Positions 56,736 to 64,000 of a stretch of DNA of 64,000 nt are shown piece after piece. Made by a program: the position numbers and the translations under genes. The stretch is taken from NCBI RefSeq assembly GCF_900089455.2, contig NZ_LT907988.1:2294001-2358000 (forward strand), written 5' to 3'. The stretch is from Orrella dioscoreae (lineage in GTDB: Bacteria; Pseudomonadota; Gammaproteobacteria; Burkholderiales; Burkholderiaceae_B). Each line of letters starts with the position of its first letter. The first letter of the stretch is position 1. A model generated the notes under the pieces. That model had not been told where the DNA came from. It made no database searches and worked only from the letters and a program-made list of their open reading frames with translations.

Positions 56736-57656
56736 ATGCTTGAGCGCATTCACCTCAGCATCGTGCAGCAGGTCGAGAAGCAGGGGTCGTTGACGGCCGC
56801 CGCGGGCGTGCTGAACCTGACCCAATCGGCCTTGAGCCACAGCATGAAGAAGCTGGAACAGCAACTGGGCACCGATGTCTGGCTGCGCGAAGGCCGAAGC
56901 CTGCGCCTGACGCAGGCGGGCCAGTACCTGCTGGCCGTGGCGAACAGGGTGCTGCCGCAATTGGACCTGGCCGAAGAGCGCCTGGGCCAGTTTGCGCAGG
57001 GCGAGCGTGGGGCGCTGCGCATCGGCATGGAGTGCCACCCTTGCTATCAATGGCTGCTCAAGGTGGTGTCGCCCTATCTGGCGGCATGGCCAGACGTGGA
57101 TGTCGACGTCAAACAGAAGTTCCAGTTCGGCGGGATCGGTGCGTTGTTCGGCTATGAAATCGATCTTCTGGTCACGCCAGACCCCTTGTTCAAGCCGGGG
57201 CTGACGTTCGAGCCCGTGTTCGACTACGAGCAGGTGCTGGTCGTGGCCAAAGGCCACGACCTGGCTGCCGTGGCCTACGTGAAGCCCCAGCAACTGACCC
57301 ATGAAGTGCTCATCAGCTATCCCGTCGACGTCGAGCGGCTGGATATCTACAACCAGTTCCTGTTGCCTGCCGGTGTTGCGCCCAAGCGCCACAAAGCCAT
57401 TGAAACCACCGACATCATGCTGCAGATGGTGGCCAGCGGCCGTGGCGTGGCGGCCTTGCCGCGCTGGCTGGTCGAGGAGTACGCGGCCAGGATGGACGTG
57501 GTGCCCGTGCGGCTGGGCGCGCGCGGCATCGCCAAGCAGATCTTCCTGGGCGCACGGGAGGCGGACGATGCCACCGACTATCTGCGCGCCTTCATCGAGC
57601 TTGCCCGGCAGCCTGCCATCGCGCCTGCCGCCGACACCGCGCGGGATGCCCGCTGA
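56736..57656 (+). CDS. LysR-family regulator, MetR-like
   Basis: A 306-residue LysR protein, the same size as MetR. The winged HTH is GSLTAAAGVLNLTQSALSHSMKKLEQQLGTDVWLREGRSLRLTQAGQYLL. The effector domain follows (GALRIGMECHPCYQWLLKVVSPYL, ETTDIMLQMVASGRGVAALPRWLVEEY) and shows the MetR-like ECHPCYQW segment, homocysteine being the MetR co-effector. It is divergent from the mes operon and overlaps the MetF-like gene, so it probably controls both in response to methionine status. Confidence 0.88.
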   Translation: MLERIHLSIVQQVEKQGSLTAAAGVLNLTQSALSHSMKKLEQQLGTDVWLREGRSLRLTQAGQYLLAVANRVLPQLDLAEERLGQFAQGERGALRIGMECHPCYQWLLKVVSPYLAAWPDVDVDVKQKFQFGGIGALFGYEIDLLVTPDPLFKPGLTFEPVFDYEQVLVVAKGHDLAAVAYVKPQQLTHEVLISYPVDVERLDIYNQFLLPAGVAPKRHKAIETTDIMLQMVASGRGVAALPRWLVEEYAARMDVVPVRLGARGIAKQIFLGAREADDATDYLRAFIELARQPAIAPAADTARDAR

Positions 57657-58522
57657 TGGACGTTGCTGTCGCGCGCAGGCCACCGCTGCATGACTGCTAC
57701 TCGATGGAAGTCAGCGCGAAGGATATCCCGGCGTTGACCGCGGTGGCGCCCCGGCTCCCGCCCGCGTCGACCATTTCCATCCCCTACCTGGCGGGCGAGG
57801 GCAACGCGGCGCGGCTGGCCGCGGCGCGGGCGGTGCGCGAACTGGGCTTCGAGCCCATGCCCCATATTTCCGCGCGCCGCGTCGCGTCGCTCGCCGAGCT
57901 GCAAGCCTTCGTCGCGCGCGCGGCCGCCGAGGCAGGCGTGGAACGCTGCTTCGTGATCGCGGGAGACCCTTCCACGCCCAAGGGGCCGTTTCCCGATAGC
58001 TTCTCGCTGATCGACACCGGTGTCTTCGAGCGCGCCGGCATCAAGGCCCTCGGCGTGGGCGGCCATCCGGAAGGCCATCCTGTCATGAGCGTGGCCGATC
58101 GCTGGGAGGTTCTCGAACGCAAGTGCCGTGGCATCGAGGGGCGTGGCATGGCGCCTTCGATCGTCACGCAGTTCGTCTTCGATGCCGACGTCGTGCTGAC
58201 GTGGCTGGAGGCATTGCGCGCGCGTGGCATCGCGCACCCCGTGCGGGTGGGCGTGCCGGGTCCCGCGGGCGTCGCGGTGCTTGCACGCTATGCCGCCATG
58301 TGTGGCGTCGGTGCGTGCGCGTCGATGCTGGCCAAGTACGGTATTTCCATCGGCAAGCTGCTTGGCACGGCGGGACCGGACCGCTTCGTCGATCGCCTGG
58401 CTGCCGGCCTGACGCCAGCGCATGGAACGGTCAGTCTGCACTTCTTCCCATTCGGCGGCATCGCGCAGTCAGTCGGGTGGATTGAGCAGTACCGCGCGAC
58501 GAGAAAGCAAAACACCCGATGA
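57656..58522 (+). CDS. Divergent methylenetetrahydrofolate reductase (MetF-like)
   Basis: A 288-residue TIM-barrel protein of the MTHFR family. Recognisable parts are YSMEVS near the N-terminus (Glu18 in the place of the catalytic Glu of FEFFPP), FEPMPHISARR (substrate/FAD His motif PH), VIAGDPSTPKGPFPDS (equivalent of LRGDLPP), IVTQFVFDADVV and SLHFFPFGGIAQS. The missing FEFFPP makes it a distant paralogue rather than ordinary MetF. It overlaps the LysR stop (TGATG). Genomic linkage suggests it makes or consumes a methyl-folate for the adjacent MesD system. Confidence 0.75.
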   Translation: MDVAVARRPPLHDCYSMEVSAKDIPALTAVAPRLPPASTISIPYLAGEGNAARLAAARAVRELGFEPMPHISARRVASLAELQAFVARAAAEAGVERCFVIAGDPSTPKGPFPDSFSLIDTGVFERAGIKALGVGGHPEGHPVMSVADRWEVLERKCRGIEGRGMAPSIVTQFVFDADVVLTWLEALRARGIAHPVRVGVPGPAGVAVLARYAAMCGVGACASMLAKYGISIGKLLGTAGPDRFVDRLAAGLTPAHGTVSLHFFPFGGIAQSVGWIEQYRATRKQNTR

Positions 58523-58537
58523 CGGTCATCGGGTGTT
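58511..58537. terminator. Bidirectional terminator between the MetF-like gene and ycgR
   Basis: A 13-bp perfect stem AACACCCGATGAC / GTCATCGGGTGTT with a tight centre, overlapping the last codons of the MetF-like gene. On the minus strand it is followed by TTTTGC, suiting termination of the flaG-ycgR operon; on the plus strand the T tract is weak. Confidence 0.8.
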
Positions 58538-58575
58538 GCGTTACTTGCGCCGCCAGCGGCACGAGTTGCTGCGCG

Positions 58576-59439
58576 TCAATCGTGTGAGCTGTTGCGCTGC
58601 TTTTCCAGGCGCCACACCACCTGCTGCAGCCAGGTCTCCTGGCGGGCATCCAGATCGATGAACAGGGCGCCCAGGTGCGTCAGGGGCGGGTGTGCGCCGT
58701 GCGTCTGGGCCTTGGCCACCGGGGGCTTCACGCCTTCGAGGGCCGGGTCGACATGCGGGGTCGAGCCGTCGGGCAGGGGTTGGCCCGGCTGGCGGCCCAG
58801 CGCATACGCGTTGCGGACCTGCAGCGAGGTGCGCAGGGTGCCGGCGTCGCCGAAATCCAGCGTCACGTCCTTCATGGTTTCGCCGGGGGCAGGCAGGTCG
58901 CTCAGCAGCGCGTTGCAGCGCATGCCGATGCCTTCGATCGAGATGTCACGGATGTTGAAGGTGTACGTCCCGGCGGCCAGCGCGGCGGGCGTCCAGCGCG
59001 CCACGATGCCGGGCTGGCTGCCCGATACCTGGACCTGCGCGCGGAAGGAGCGGCGGCGCTGGATGCGGGCAAGCCTTTCCGGGAAGCCGGACCACAGTGC
59101 CGAGCGGCCGTCATCCAGGCGCACGACTTCGGGGCGGCTGATGCGGAAGCGGATCTGCACGCCGCTGTAGCCGTGGCCGATGACGTCGAACACCGTGCCC
59201 GCCATCAGGCCGCGGGTGTCGTTCTCGGCGAAGTCCGAGCCTTCGTAGTCGCGGGGCAGCCAGAAGAACGACCGGGTGGACTTGTCGATTGCCAGCAGTT
59301 GCACGGCGAGCTCGCGCTCGGCCGGATCGCGCACGACGATGTGGCTGTCCGGGTGCATCAGTTCGAAGAGGGCCGCGCGGATGTCTTCCGGGCTGGAAAG
59401 CCAGTAATCGGGATCGTTTTCTGTGTTGGCCAGGGACAT
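58576..59439 (-). CDS. ycgR: Flagellar brake protein YcgR (PilZ domain)
   Basis: A 287-residue protein with an N-terminal YcgR_2 domain (SSPEDIRAALFELMHPDSHIVVRD, FFWLPRDYEGSDFAENDTRGLMAGTVFDVIGHGYSGVQIRF) and a PilZ domain. The c-di-GMP site is intact: RxxxR at 129-133 (RRSFR) and DxSxxG at 165-170 (DISIEG). With c-di-GMP bound, YcgR contacts the motor and slows or biases rotation. A region of about 35 residues rich in Pro/His (about 220-255) interrupts the PilZ barrel. It ends the flaG-fliD operon. Confidence 0.92.
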   Translation of the reverse strand: MSLANTENDPDYWLSSPEDIRAALFELMHPDSHIVVRDPAERELAVQLLAIDKSTRSFFWLPRDYEGSDFAENDTRGLMAGTVFDVIGHGYSGVQIRFRISRPEVVRLDDGRSALWSGFPERLARIQRRRSFRAQVQVSGSQPGIVARWTPAALAAGTYTFNIRDISIEGIGMRCNALLSDLPAPGETMKDVTLDFGDAGTLRTSLQVRNAYALGRQPGQPLPDGSTPHVDPALEGVKPPVAKAQTHGAHPPLTHLGALFIDLDARQETWLQQVVWRLEKQRNSSHD

Positions 59440-59456
59440 GTTGGATTCTCTTGGTG

Positions 59457-59771
59457 TTACGACTGACCCGGCTCTCCGATACGCGCGGATGGCGCGTTAT
59501 CGGCGGATTCCAGGCGATAGAGCCATGCCATCAGTTCTGCGACGGCGAGATACATCTGGGGAGGAACGTGACTGTCCAGATCCACCTGCATCAGCAGGCC
59601 CACGAGTTCGGGCGATTCATGGACGTAGAGATCGTTTTCGTGCGCGGCGCGGAGAATTGCGTCCGCCAGTATCCCATAGCCCTTGGCCACGACGCGAGGT
59701 GCGCGATCCTGTTCCGAGTCATAGCGCAAGGCGATGGCGGTCTTGCGGTTGCCGGGCGTGGCTTGGCTCAT
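59457..59771 (-). CDS. FlhB C-terminal-domain homologue (FhlB-like)
   Basis: A 104-residue soluble protein equivalent to the FlhB cytoplasmic domain after the cleavage site: KTAIALRYDSEQDRAPRVVAKGYGILADAILRAAHENDLYVHESPELVGLLMQVDLDSHVPPQMYLAVAELMAWLYRLE. The NPTH cleavage motif is replaced by the N-terminus (GNRKTAIAL). Its ATG overlaps the stop of the upstream FliK-like gene, mirroring the FliK-FlhB pair. It may substitute for or compete with cleaved FlhB-CC; the role here is inferred. Confidence 0.85.
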   Translation of the reverse strand: MSQATPGNRKTAIALRYDSEQDRAPRVVAKGYGILADAILRAAHENDLYVHESPELVGLLMQVDLDSHVPPQMYLAVAELMAWLYRLESADNAPSARIGEPGQS

Positions 59772-60979
59772 GGCGACGGCTCCGGTGACGGGGCGTCCGC
59801 CGCGTTGGCATCCACGCTGAAATGCGTCAGGGCAAAGCCTGCCGCTTCATAGCGGTTGCGCAACAGTTCGGAGGCTTCCTGCAGCCGGCTGGCGCTGTCG
59901 GGCGCGGCCAGGCGCATGACGAGCTGGTTGCCGGCGGCAAGCTGCAGGTGCGCCTCGACGCGCCCGAGCGTGGGCAGTTCCAGCACCAGGCGGCTGGACC
60001 AGGCAGGCCCTTGCTCGGGGCTGGCGCCTTGCTCGGCGTCGCGGCCCACTTCCCACCACATGGGGGCATCGGGCCAGGCCTCGCCGCGCCAACTGACCAT
60101 CTGGTTGGCAAGCACTTCCAGCTGCTGGCGCACCAGCATGGCGGAATCGGGGTGCACGCCCGAGGCGGTCAGCGTGGCGCCGGCCTGGGTCGCTTGCGGG
60201 GTGTCGGCGGCAGGGCGGCCGGCGGTATCACCGGCGCGCTGGCCGTCAGGCTGGGGATTCTGCTGGTGCAGGCGCGCCTGGGGCTCGGCCTGCAGTTGCG
60301 CGGGCGTGCGCTTGCCAAAGGCCAGCGCCGCCAGGTGGGACTCATAGAACAATCCGCTGCCGTCCAGGGCCTGTGCCAGCGCGCGGGCGAGGAGGGCAGC
60401 GCTGGGTGCCTGGGCCAGGGCAGGGGCGGCCTGTTGCGTGGCGGCCGTCGCGCTGGCGCCGCCTTGCGGCGCGGCAGGCTGGCCTTCGGCACGGGGGGCG
60501 GGCGAACCTTGGGCGCCCGGCGCGGCGGCGGCCGGGGCGGCCGCGCCACCGGCCTGCGCAGGCGTGGACCACAGCGGCGCCTTCCCGGTGGCGGGCGGGG
60601 CGGGGTCGGGGTAACGCGACAGCAGCGCCAGGATGGTGCGTGCCGTCATTCCCAGCGACGTGGGGGCCGAGGGCGTCGAGGCGGTGCTGGCATGGCGCAT
60701 GCGGCCGGCCACGGCGCCGTCGTCGTCCTGGCCGGCGATCTGGCCGGCACCGCGGCCGGAGCCGCGCGTGCCGTCGATGCGGGTGCGCTCCAGCGTTTCC
60801 TTTTCCGTGCGGCTGCCCGGCACATCGGGGCCGAGCAGCCTGGCGGCCGCGGCTGCCTGCGCCAGGGCGTCAGGGCGTGCACCGTTGATCAGGTTGGCGT
60901 GCTGGGCAAGCGTGGTGCCCAGCACCGCGTCGAGGCGCTGGACCAGCAGCGTGCCCAGCGCTGACGATCCGACGCTCAT
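59768..60979 (-). CDS. Second FliK-like hook-length control domain protein
   Basis: A 403-residue protein with an Ala/Pro/Gln-rich low-complexity middle (about 120-290) and a C-terminal flg_hook-like domain: DSAMLVRQQLEVLANQMVSWRGEAWPDAPMWWEV, WSSRLVLELPTLGRVEAHLQLAAGNQLVMRLAAPDSASRLQEASELLRNRYEAAGFALTHFSVD. It shares architecture but little sequence with the FliK at 44978. It is translationally coupled to both fliT (ATGA at 60979) and the FhlB-like gene, so its partner is probably the latter. Confidence 0.8.
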   Translation of the reverse strand: MSVGSSALGTLLVQRLDAVLGTTLAQHANLINGARPDALAQAAAAARLLGPDVPGSRTEKETLERTRIDGTRGSGRGAGQIAGQDDDGAVAGRMRHASTASTPSAPTSLGMTARTILALLSRYPDPAPPATGKAPLWSTPAQAGGAAAPAAAAPGAQGSPAPRAEGQPAAPQGGASATAATQQAAPALAQAPSAALLARALAQALDGSGLFYESHLAALAFGKRTPAQLQAEPQARLHQQNPQPDGQRAGDTAGRPAADTPQATQAGATLTASGVHPDSAMLVRQQLEVLANQMVSWRGEAWPDAPMWWEVGRDAEQGASPEQGPAWSSRLVLELPTLGRVEAHLQLAAGNQLVMRLAAPDSASRLQEASELLRNRYEAAGFALTHFSVDANAADAPSPEPSP

Positions 60980-61341
60980 ACCTCAGGCGCCGAGAGTCCG
61001 TAGGTGTGGATCAGGGATTGCTGGCGCTTCATGCGTCCCAGCAGATCACCCAGCCGGGCAAGTTGGGGAACGGCGAGGTCGCGGGTCAGCGCATCGTTTT
61101 CGAGAATGCGCACGAGGAAGTCGTGCTTCTGTCCGCGTCCCGCATCATCCAGGGGACCGGAGTCGTCGAGCGTGCGGATCTCCTCGGCCAGTTCGCAATA
61201 CTGCTGGCCGAGTTGCAGGACGAGTGTCCAGTCGCCTTGGCGGGCGGCTGCAAGCATCGCGTCCGTGATGGCCGCGATCTTTTCATACTGCCGCAGGATG
61301 GGGGGCTGCGGCGAAGGGGGGGAGGAGGCGCGGGTAGACAA
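60976..61341 (-). CDS. fliT: Flagellar export chaperone FliT
   Basis: A 121-residue helical protein of FliT size: LRQYEKIAAITDAMLAAARQGDWTLVLQLGQQYCELAEEIRTLD and LARLGDLLGRMKRQQSLIHTYG. It chaperones FliD and in enterics binds FlhDC to repress class-2 genes. It sits in the usual place after fliS (32-bp gap). Confidence 0.88.
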   Translation of the reverse strand: MSTRASSPPSPQPPILRQYEKIAAITDAMLAAARQGDWTLVLQLGQQYCELAEEIRTLDDSGPLDDAGRGQKHDFLVRILENDALTRDLAVPQLARLGDLLGRMKRQQSLIHTYGLSAPEV

Positions 61342-61373
61342 GGAAGTCCTTCGTAACGGAGAAGGTGGGAAGT

Positions 61374-61790
61374 TCAGCTCCCCTTGCCGGTAACGGCGCG
61401 CCAGGCATCGGCGATGTCGGCGAGCAGTCGATCGGCGACGTCCAGTCGCTCGATGTCGGCATTCAGGTTGGCCAGGAGTAGACTATGCGAGGCCAGCTCG
61501 TAGACATTGCGGAGATTGACGGCAATTTCACCGCCCTTTTCCATGTCAAGGCAGGCCTTCAGGCCGTTTTCAATGATGTCCAGCGCCTTGGAGATGGACT
61601 GGCCACGCGCCGGGATGTTGCCTTCTTCCATGTACAGCTTGGCGCGTGCGATGGCGGCGCGCGCGCCATCGAGCAGCAGGGTGATCAGCTTCTCGGGCGA
61701 GGCGCTGAGCACCTCGGTCTCGAGGCCGATATTGGAATAGGTGTGGGCGATACCGCGTGCGCCCGGGGACCGGCGGGTGGCGTAGCTCAT
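61374..61790 (-). CDS. fliS: Flagellin export chaperone FliS
   Basis: A 138-residue FliS: YSNIGLETEVLSASPEKLITLLLDGARAAIARAKLYMEEGNIPARGQSISKALDIIENGLKACLDMEKGGEIAVNLRNVYELASHSLLLANL is the full family core. It keeps FliC unfolded before export. ATG 61790 overlaps the fliD stop (TGATG). Confidence 0.97.
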   Translation of the reverse strand: MSYATRRSPGARGIAHTYSNIGLETEVLSASPEKLITLLLDGARAAIARAKLYMEEGNIPARGQSISKALDIIENGLKACLDMEKGGEIAVNLRNVYELASHSLLLANLNADIERLDVADRLLADIADAWRAVTGKGS

Positions 61791-63187
61791 CAATTCTTCT
61801 TGGTGGCGTTGGCGCTCAGCATCTCAAGCTGTTGCGTGAGATAGCTGGACGTGGCGTTCATCTGGGTGACGATCTTGTCCAGCGCCAGGAACTGCTTCCG
61901 ATAGACTTCCATCTGGCTATCGATGCGGGCTTCGGCCGAGGCGAGTTGCGTCTTCAGGTCGTCCACCTGACGCTTGGCGCCGCTCTGGGCGGTGCTGATG
62001 ATGCCCTGCTCGGTGTTGAGGATGCTCTCGGTGGTCTTCTGCAGGCGGGCCGACAGGCCGTCTTCGCCAGCGAAGAAGGCGATCACCTCGGAGGGGTTCG
62101 CCTTCAGTGCGGCTTCGAGCTTGGTGTTGTCCACCGTCAAGGCGCCGGAAGCGGGATTGGTGGTGATGCCCAGGCCTGCCAGCGTCCCGACGGCGGTGCC
62201 GGGCAGCGAGAAGTCCAGGATCGAGCGCATCTGGCTCTGGATGTTGCGCGACACCGAGTCGCCGGTCAGCACGCTGGCCTGGCCGTTATCCGCGTTGTAG
62301 CTGGTCAGCTGGCGGATATTGGTGTTCATGTTGTTGTAGGCGTTCACGAAATCCGTGACGGCCTTGGTGGCCACCGAGGGATCGCGGGTCGCGCTGACGA
62401 GCACGGGGTCCGTGCTCGTCTTCTTGTTCAACGTGAGCGTCAGGCCTTCGACGGCGTCGGTCACCGTGTTGGTCTGGCTGGTGATCTCGATGCCGTTGAT
62501 CGTCAGCTTGGCGTTCAGGGCCTCGGTCTTCTGCTCCAGGGTGTGGGCGGAGGGATCGGCCGCGTCATAGCCCAGCAGGCTCTGCAGGTCGGCGTTGCCC
62601 TCGACCGAGATGCTGGTGATGGCGGCGTCGGTGCCGGTCGTGCTGGCGGTCAGCATCAGGCGGTGGGGCGAGTCGGAGCCGTCGTTGATCAGCGTGGCGT
62701 TCACGCCCAGCGAGGGGTCTGCATTGATGGCTGCCACGATGGCATCCAGCGACGTGTCCTTGCCGCTCAGGTCCAGCTTGGCCGTCGTGCCGTCTTCACG
62801 CGTGAAGGTGATGACGCCGCCGTTGCCGATGTTGCTGGTGCGATCTTCGCGGCCCAGGCCGACCAGCGATTGCGCCTTGGCCAGTTCCGTGATCTCGACG
62901 CTGTATTGCCCGGCGATGGCCTTGTCCGACCCCGTGACGGTCAGCGTGTCGGTGCTGTTCGAGGTGACCTTGACCGCGCCATAGGTGGACGCCTTGCCCA
63001 GGGCCTCGGCGGCCTTCTGCACGGCTTCGACGCTGCTTTTCAGCACGCCGTAGGCGGACAGGCGCGCGTTGGCGACGGTCTGCTTGTTCTGGATGACGGT
63101 GAGCGGGGCTTCCGAGTTCTTGCGCAGATCAGCCAGAAGTTGATCCAGCGGAAGACCCGAACCGACGCCGATGTTGGAGATTGCCAT
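61790..63187 (-). CDS. fliD: Filament cap protein FliD (HAP2)
   Basis: A 465-residue cap protein: SNIGVGSGLPLDQLLADLRKNSEAPLTVIQNKQTVANARLSAYGVLKSSVEAVQKAAEAL at the N-terminus, and the C-terminal coiled coil (TESILNTEQGIISTAQSGAKRQVDDLKTQLASAEARIDSQMEVYRKQFLALDKIVTQMNATSSYLTQQLEML). It folds flagellin at the filament tip. It follows flaG by 111 bp. Confidence 0.97.
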   Translation of the reverse strand: MAISNIGVGSGLPLDQLLADLRKNSEAPLTVIQNKQTVANARLSAYGVLKSSVEAVQKAAEALGKASTYGAVKVTSNSTDTLTVTGSDKAIAGQYSVEITELAKAQSLVGLGREDRTSNIGNGGVITFTREDGTTAKLDLSGKDTSLDAIVAAINADPSLGVNATLINDGSDSPHRLMLTASTTGTDAAITSISVEGNADLQSLLGYDAADPSAHTLEQKTEALNAKLTINGIEITSQTNTVTDAVEGLTLTLNKKTSTDPVLVSATRDPSVATKAVTDFVNAYNNMNTNIRQLTSYNADNGQASVLTGDSVSRNIQSQMRSILDFSLPGTAVGTLAGLGITTNPASGALTVDNTKLEAALKANPSEVIAFFAGEDGLSARLQKTTESILNTEQGIISTAQSGAKRQVDDLKTQLASAEARIDSQMEVYRKQFLALDKIVTQMNATSSYLTQQLEMLSANATKKN

Positions 63188-63298
63188 GCTTCAGTGCTCC
63201 TAAGTTAGGTATTGTGCGCCCGGGTCCGTCCCATCTATCAGGCGGGAAAAGGGCACATCACCTGCCAATTCTTGAAATTCCGGTGACGCCGGCTTGTT

Positions 63299-63706
63299 TC
63301 AGGCCTGGGCGTTGACGATCTGGCCTTGCAGGCTGACGATGATTTTCGCCATGCGCAACACGGCTTCGCTGGGGATGGTGCGGATGGTGTCGCCCGTTTC
63401 GGCGTCCAGCACGCTCACCACCAGGCGCTGGATGTCGGGGTCGACCTCGAATTGCAACTGGGTCGACCAAGCCTGCATGCCGCGGTTGAGTTCTTCGATC
63501 GCGCCTTCGAGCGTCTGGGTCGTGTTGTCGGCGCCCGCATTGGCAGGGTTCTGTCCCTGATTGGAGGTCGCGGTGTCGCCCGCCGAGGATTTCTGGGCGT
63601 CGCCGACCGCCGCCACGGTGGTGCTGGGCAGTTGGAGCGCGGAATCGGGCAGGATCGGCGCGGCCTGCACGGACGCGACTGCGGGAGTGACGGGAGGGAT
63701 GGCCAT
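63299..63706 (-). CDS. flaG: FlaG family flagellar protein
   Basis: A 135-residue FlaG. The conserved C-terminus LQFEVDPDIQRLVVSVLDAETGDTIRTIPSEAVLRMAKIIVSLQGQIVNAQA is diagnostic; the N-terminal half is Ala/Thr-rich and variable. FlaG influences filament length in other bacteria. GGAG precedes ATG 63706. It is first in a seven-gene operon through ycgR. Confidence 0.92.
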   Translation of the reverse strand: MAIPPVTPAVASVQAAPILPDSALQLPSTTVAAVGDAQKSSAGDTATSNQGQNPANAGADNTTQTLEGAIEELNRGMQAWSTQLQFEVDPDIQRLVVSVLDAETGDTIRTIPSEAVLRMAKIIVSLQGQIVNAQA

Positions 63707-63774
63707 GGGGGCTCCGAAAGGCAGTTTTATTCGCACCATGCGCGCACGGTGACGCCGCGACGCTTCTCGGACTG

Positions 63775-63801
63775 GTTACGGTCGTAATCCAGGGAACTTT
63801 A
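63775..63801 (-). promoter_or_regulatory. FliA promoter of the flaG-fliDST operon
   Basis: Read on the minus strand: TAAAGTTC, 11 bases, ACCGTAAC. The -35 agrees with TAAAGTTT at 7 of 8 bases; the -10 is the most divergent of the four FliA promoters. It lies 69 bp before the flaG ATG. Confidence 0.7.
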
Positions 63802-63895
63802 GGGTGCTGTTCAAGGGAATGGGGGGGGCGGGTTGTCCCGTAGAAACGCGAGGCGCCTGCGCTACACTTCGGCCTTTCCCGTTCACACTGCTGTC

Positions 63896-64000
63896 ATGTC
63901 GCTACCCGTACCTGGCGCCGCCGCCACGCTGGATGATTGGCTGGGCTATCTCGAATCCATCCACGCCCGTCCCATCGACATGGGGTTGGAGCGGGTGCGG
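63896..64000 (+). CDS. folC: Folylpolyglutamate synthase / dihydrofolate synthase, N-terminal fragment
   Basis: Only the first 35 residues are in the window: MSLPVPGAAATLDDWLGYLESIHARPIDMGLERVR. The TLDDWLxYLExIHxxxIDxGLERV pattern is the usual start of FolC. It begins 190 bp from the divergent flaG start and marks the end of the flagellar locus. Confidence 0.8.
   Translation, partial: MSLPVPGAAATLDDWLGYLESIHARPIDMGLERVR

Noticed and set aside
61757-63208. 483-codon plus-strand frame over fliD
   Set aside because: Shadow of fliD; no homology recognised.

Overview
The window is a GC-rich (about two-thirds G+C by eye) chromosomal segment from a motile betaproteobacterium. It is most like the Alcaligenaceae (Bordetella/Achromobacter group), judging from the FlhDC master regulator, the order flhDC-motAB-che-flhBAF, an oversized FlhF and the protein sequences. 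Nearly all of it is one very large flagellar and chemotaxis locus with almost no spacer DNA. I saw no rRNA, tRNA, IS element, phage gene or CRISPR array.

Layout. (1) 1-6344, minus strand: a giant multidomain glycosyltransferase truncated by the window edge, flagellin fliC, and the flagellar sigma factor fliA. (2) 6686-21669, plus strand: flhDC, motAB, an extra CheY-like receiver, cheA-cheW-cheR-cheB-cheY-cheZ, then flhB-flhA-flhF. (3) 21749-23491, minus strand: flgN, flgM, flgA. (4) 23650-34309, plus strand: flgBCDEFGHIJ then flgKL (rod, hook, rings, junction). (5) 34377-40345, plus strand: two closely related chemoreceptors flanking a small BamE-like lipoprotein gene, then an Aer-type aerotaxis receptor. 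(6) 40371-51660, minus strand: fliR,Q,P,O,N,M,L and fliK,J,I,H,G,F (transcribed from fliF towards fliR). (7) 51990-53580, plus strand: fliE and a membrane EAL phosphodiesterase. (8) 53689-58522: a non-flagellar methionine-metabolism island with a MesD-type core methionine synthase, its DUF1852 partner MesX, an FMN reductase, a divergent MetR-like LysR regulator and a MetF-like reductase. (9) 58576-63706, minus strand: a filament-cap operon flaG-fliD-fliS-fliT, a second FliK-like gene, an FlhB C-terminal-domain homologue and the c-di-GMP brake ycgR. (10) 63896-64000: the start of folC.

Working together. FlhDC should switch on the class-2 basal-body operons and fliA. FliA, held by FlgM until the hook is complete, should fire late genes. 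I found FliA-type promoters (TAAA-N15-GCCGTTAA-like) upstream of fliC, flgM, flgK and flaG, with a weaker one before motA. Two aligned FlhDC-box-like elements lie between fliF and fliE. Chemoreceptors feed CheA/W-CheY-CheZ. The EAL protein and YcgR connect c-di-GMP to motor speed, and the large glycosyltransferase next to fliC probably decorates the filament.

The most unusual items are the MesD/MesX methionine island with its linked flavin reductase and MTHFR-like gene, the TPR/OGT/FkbM-like/GT2 fusion next to flagellin, the FlhF with a roughly 420-residue unexplained C-terminal region and no FlhG nearby, and the FliK2-FhlB pair.
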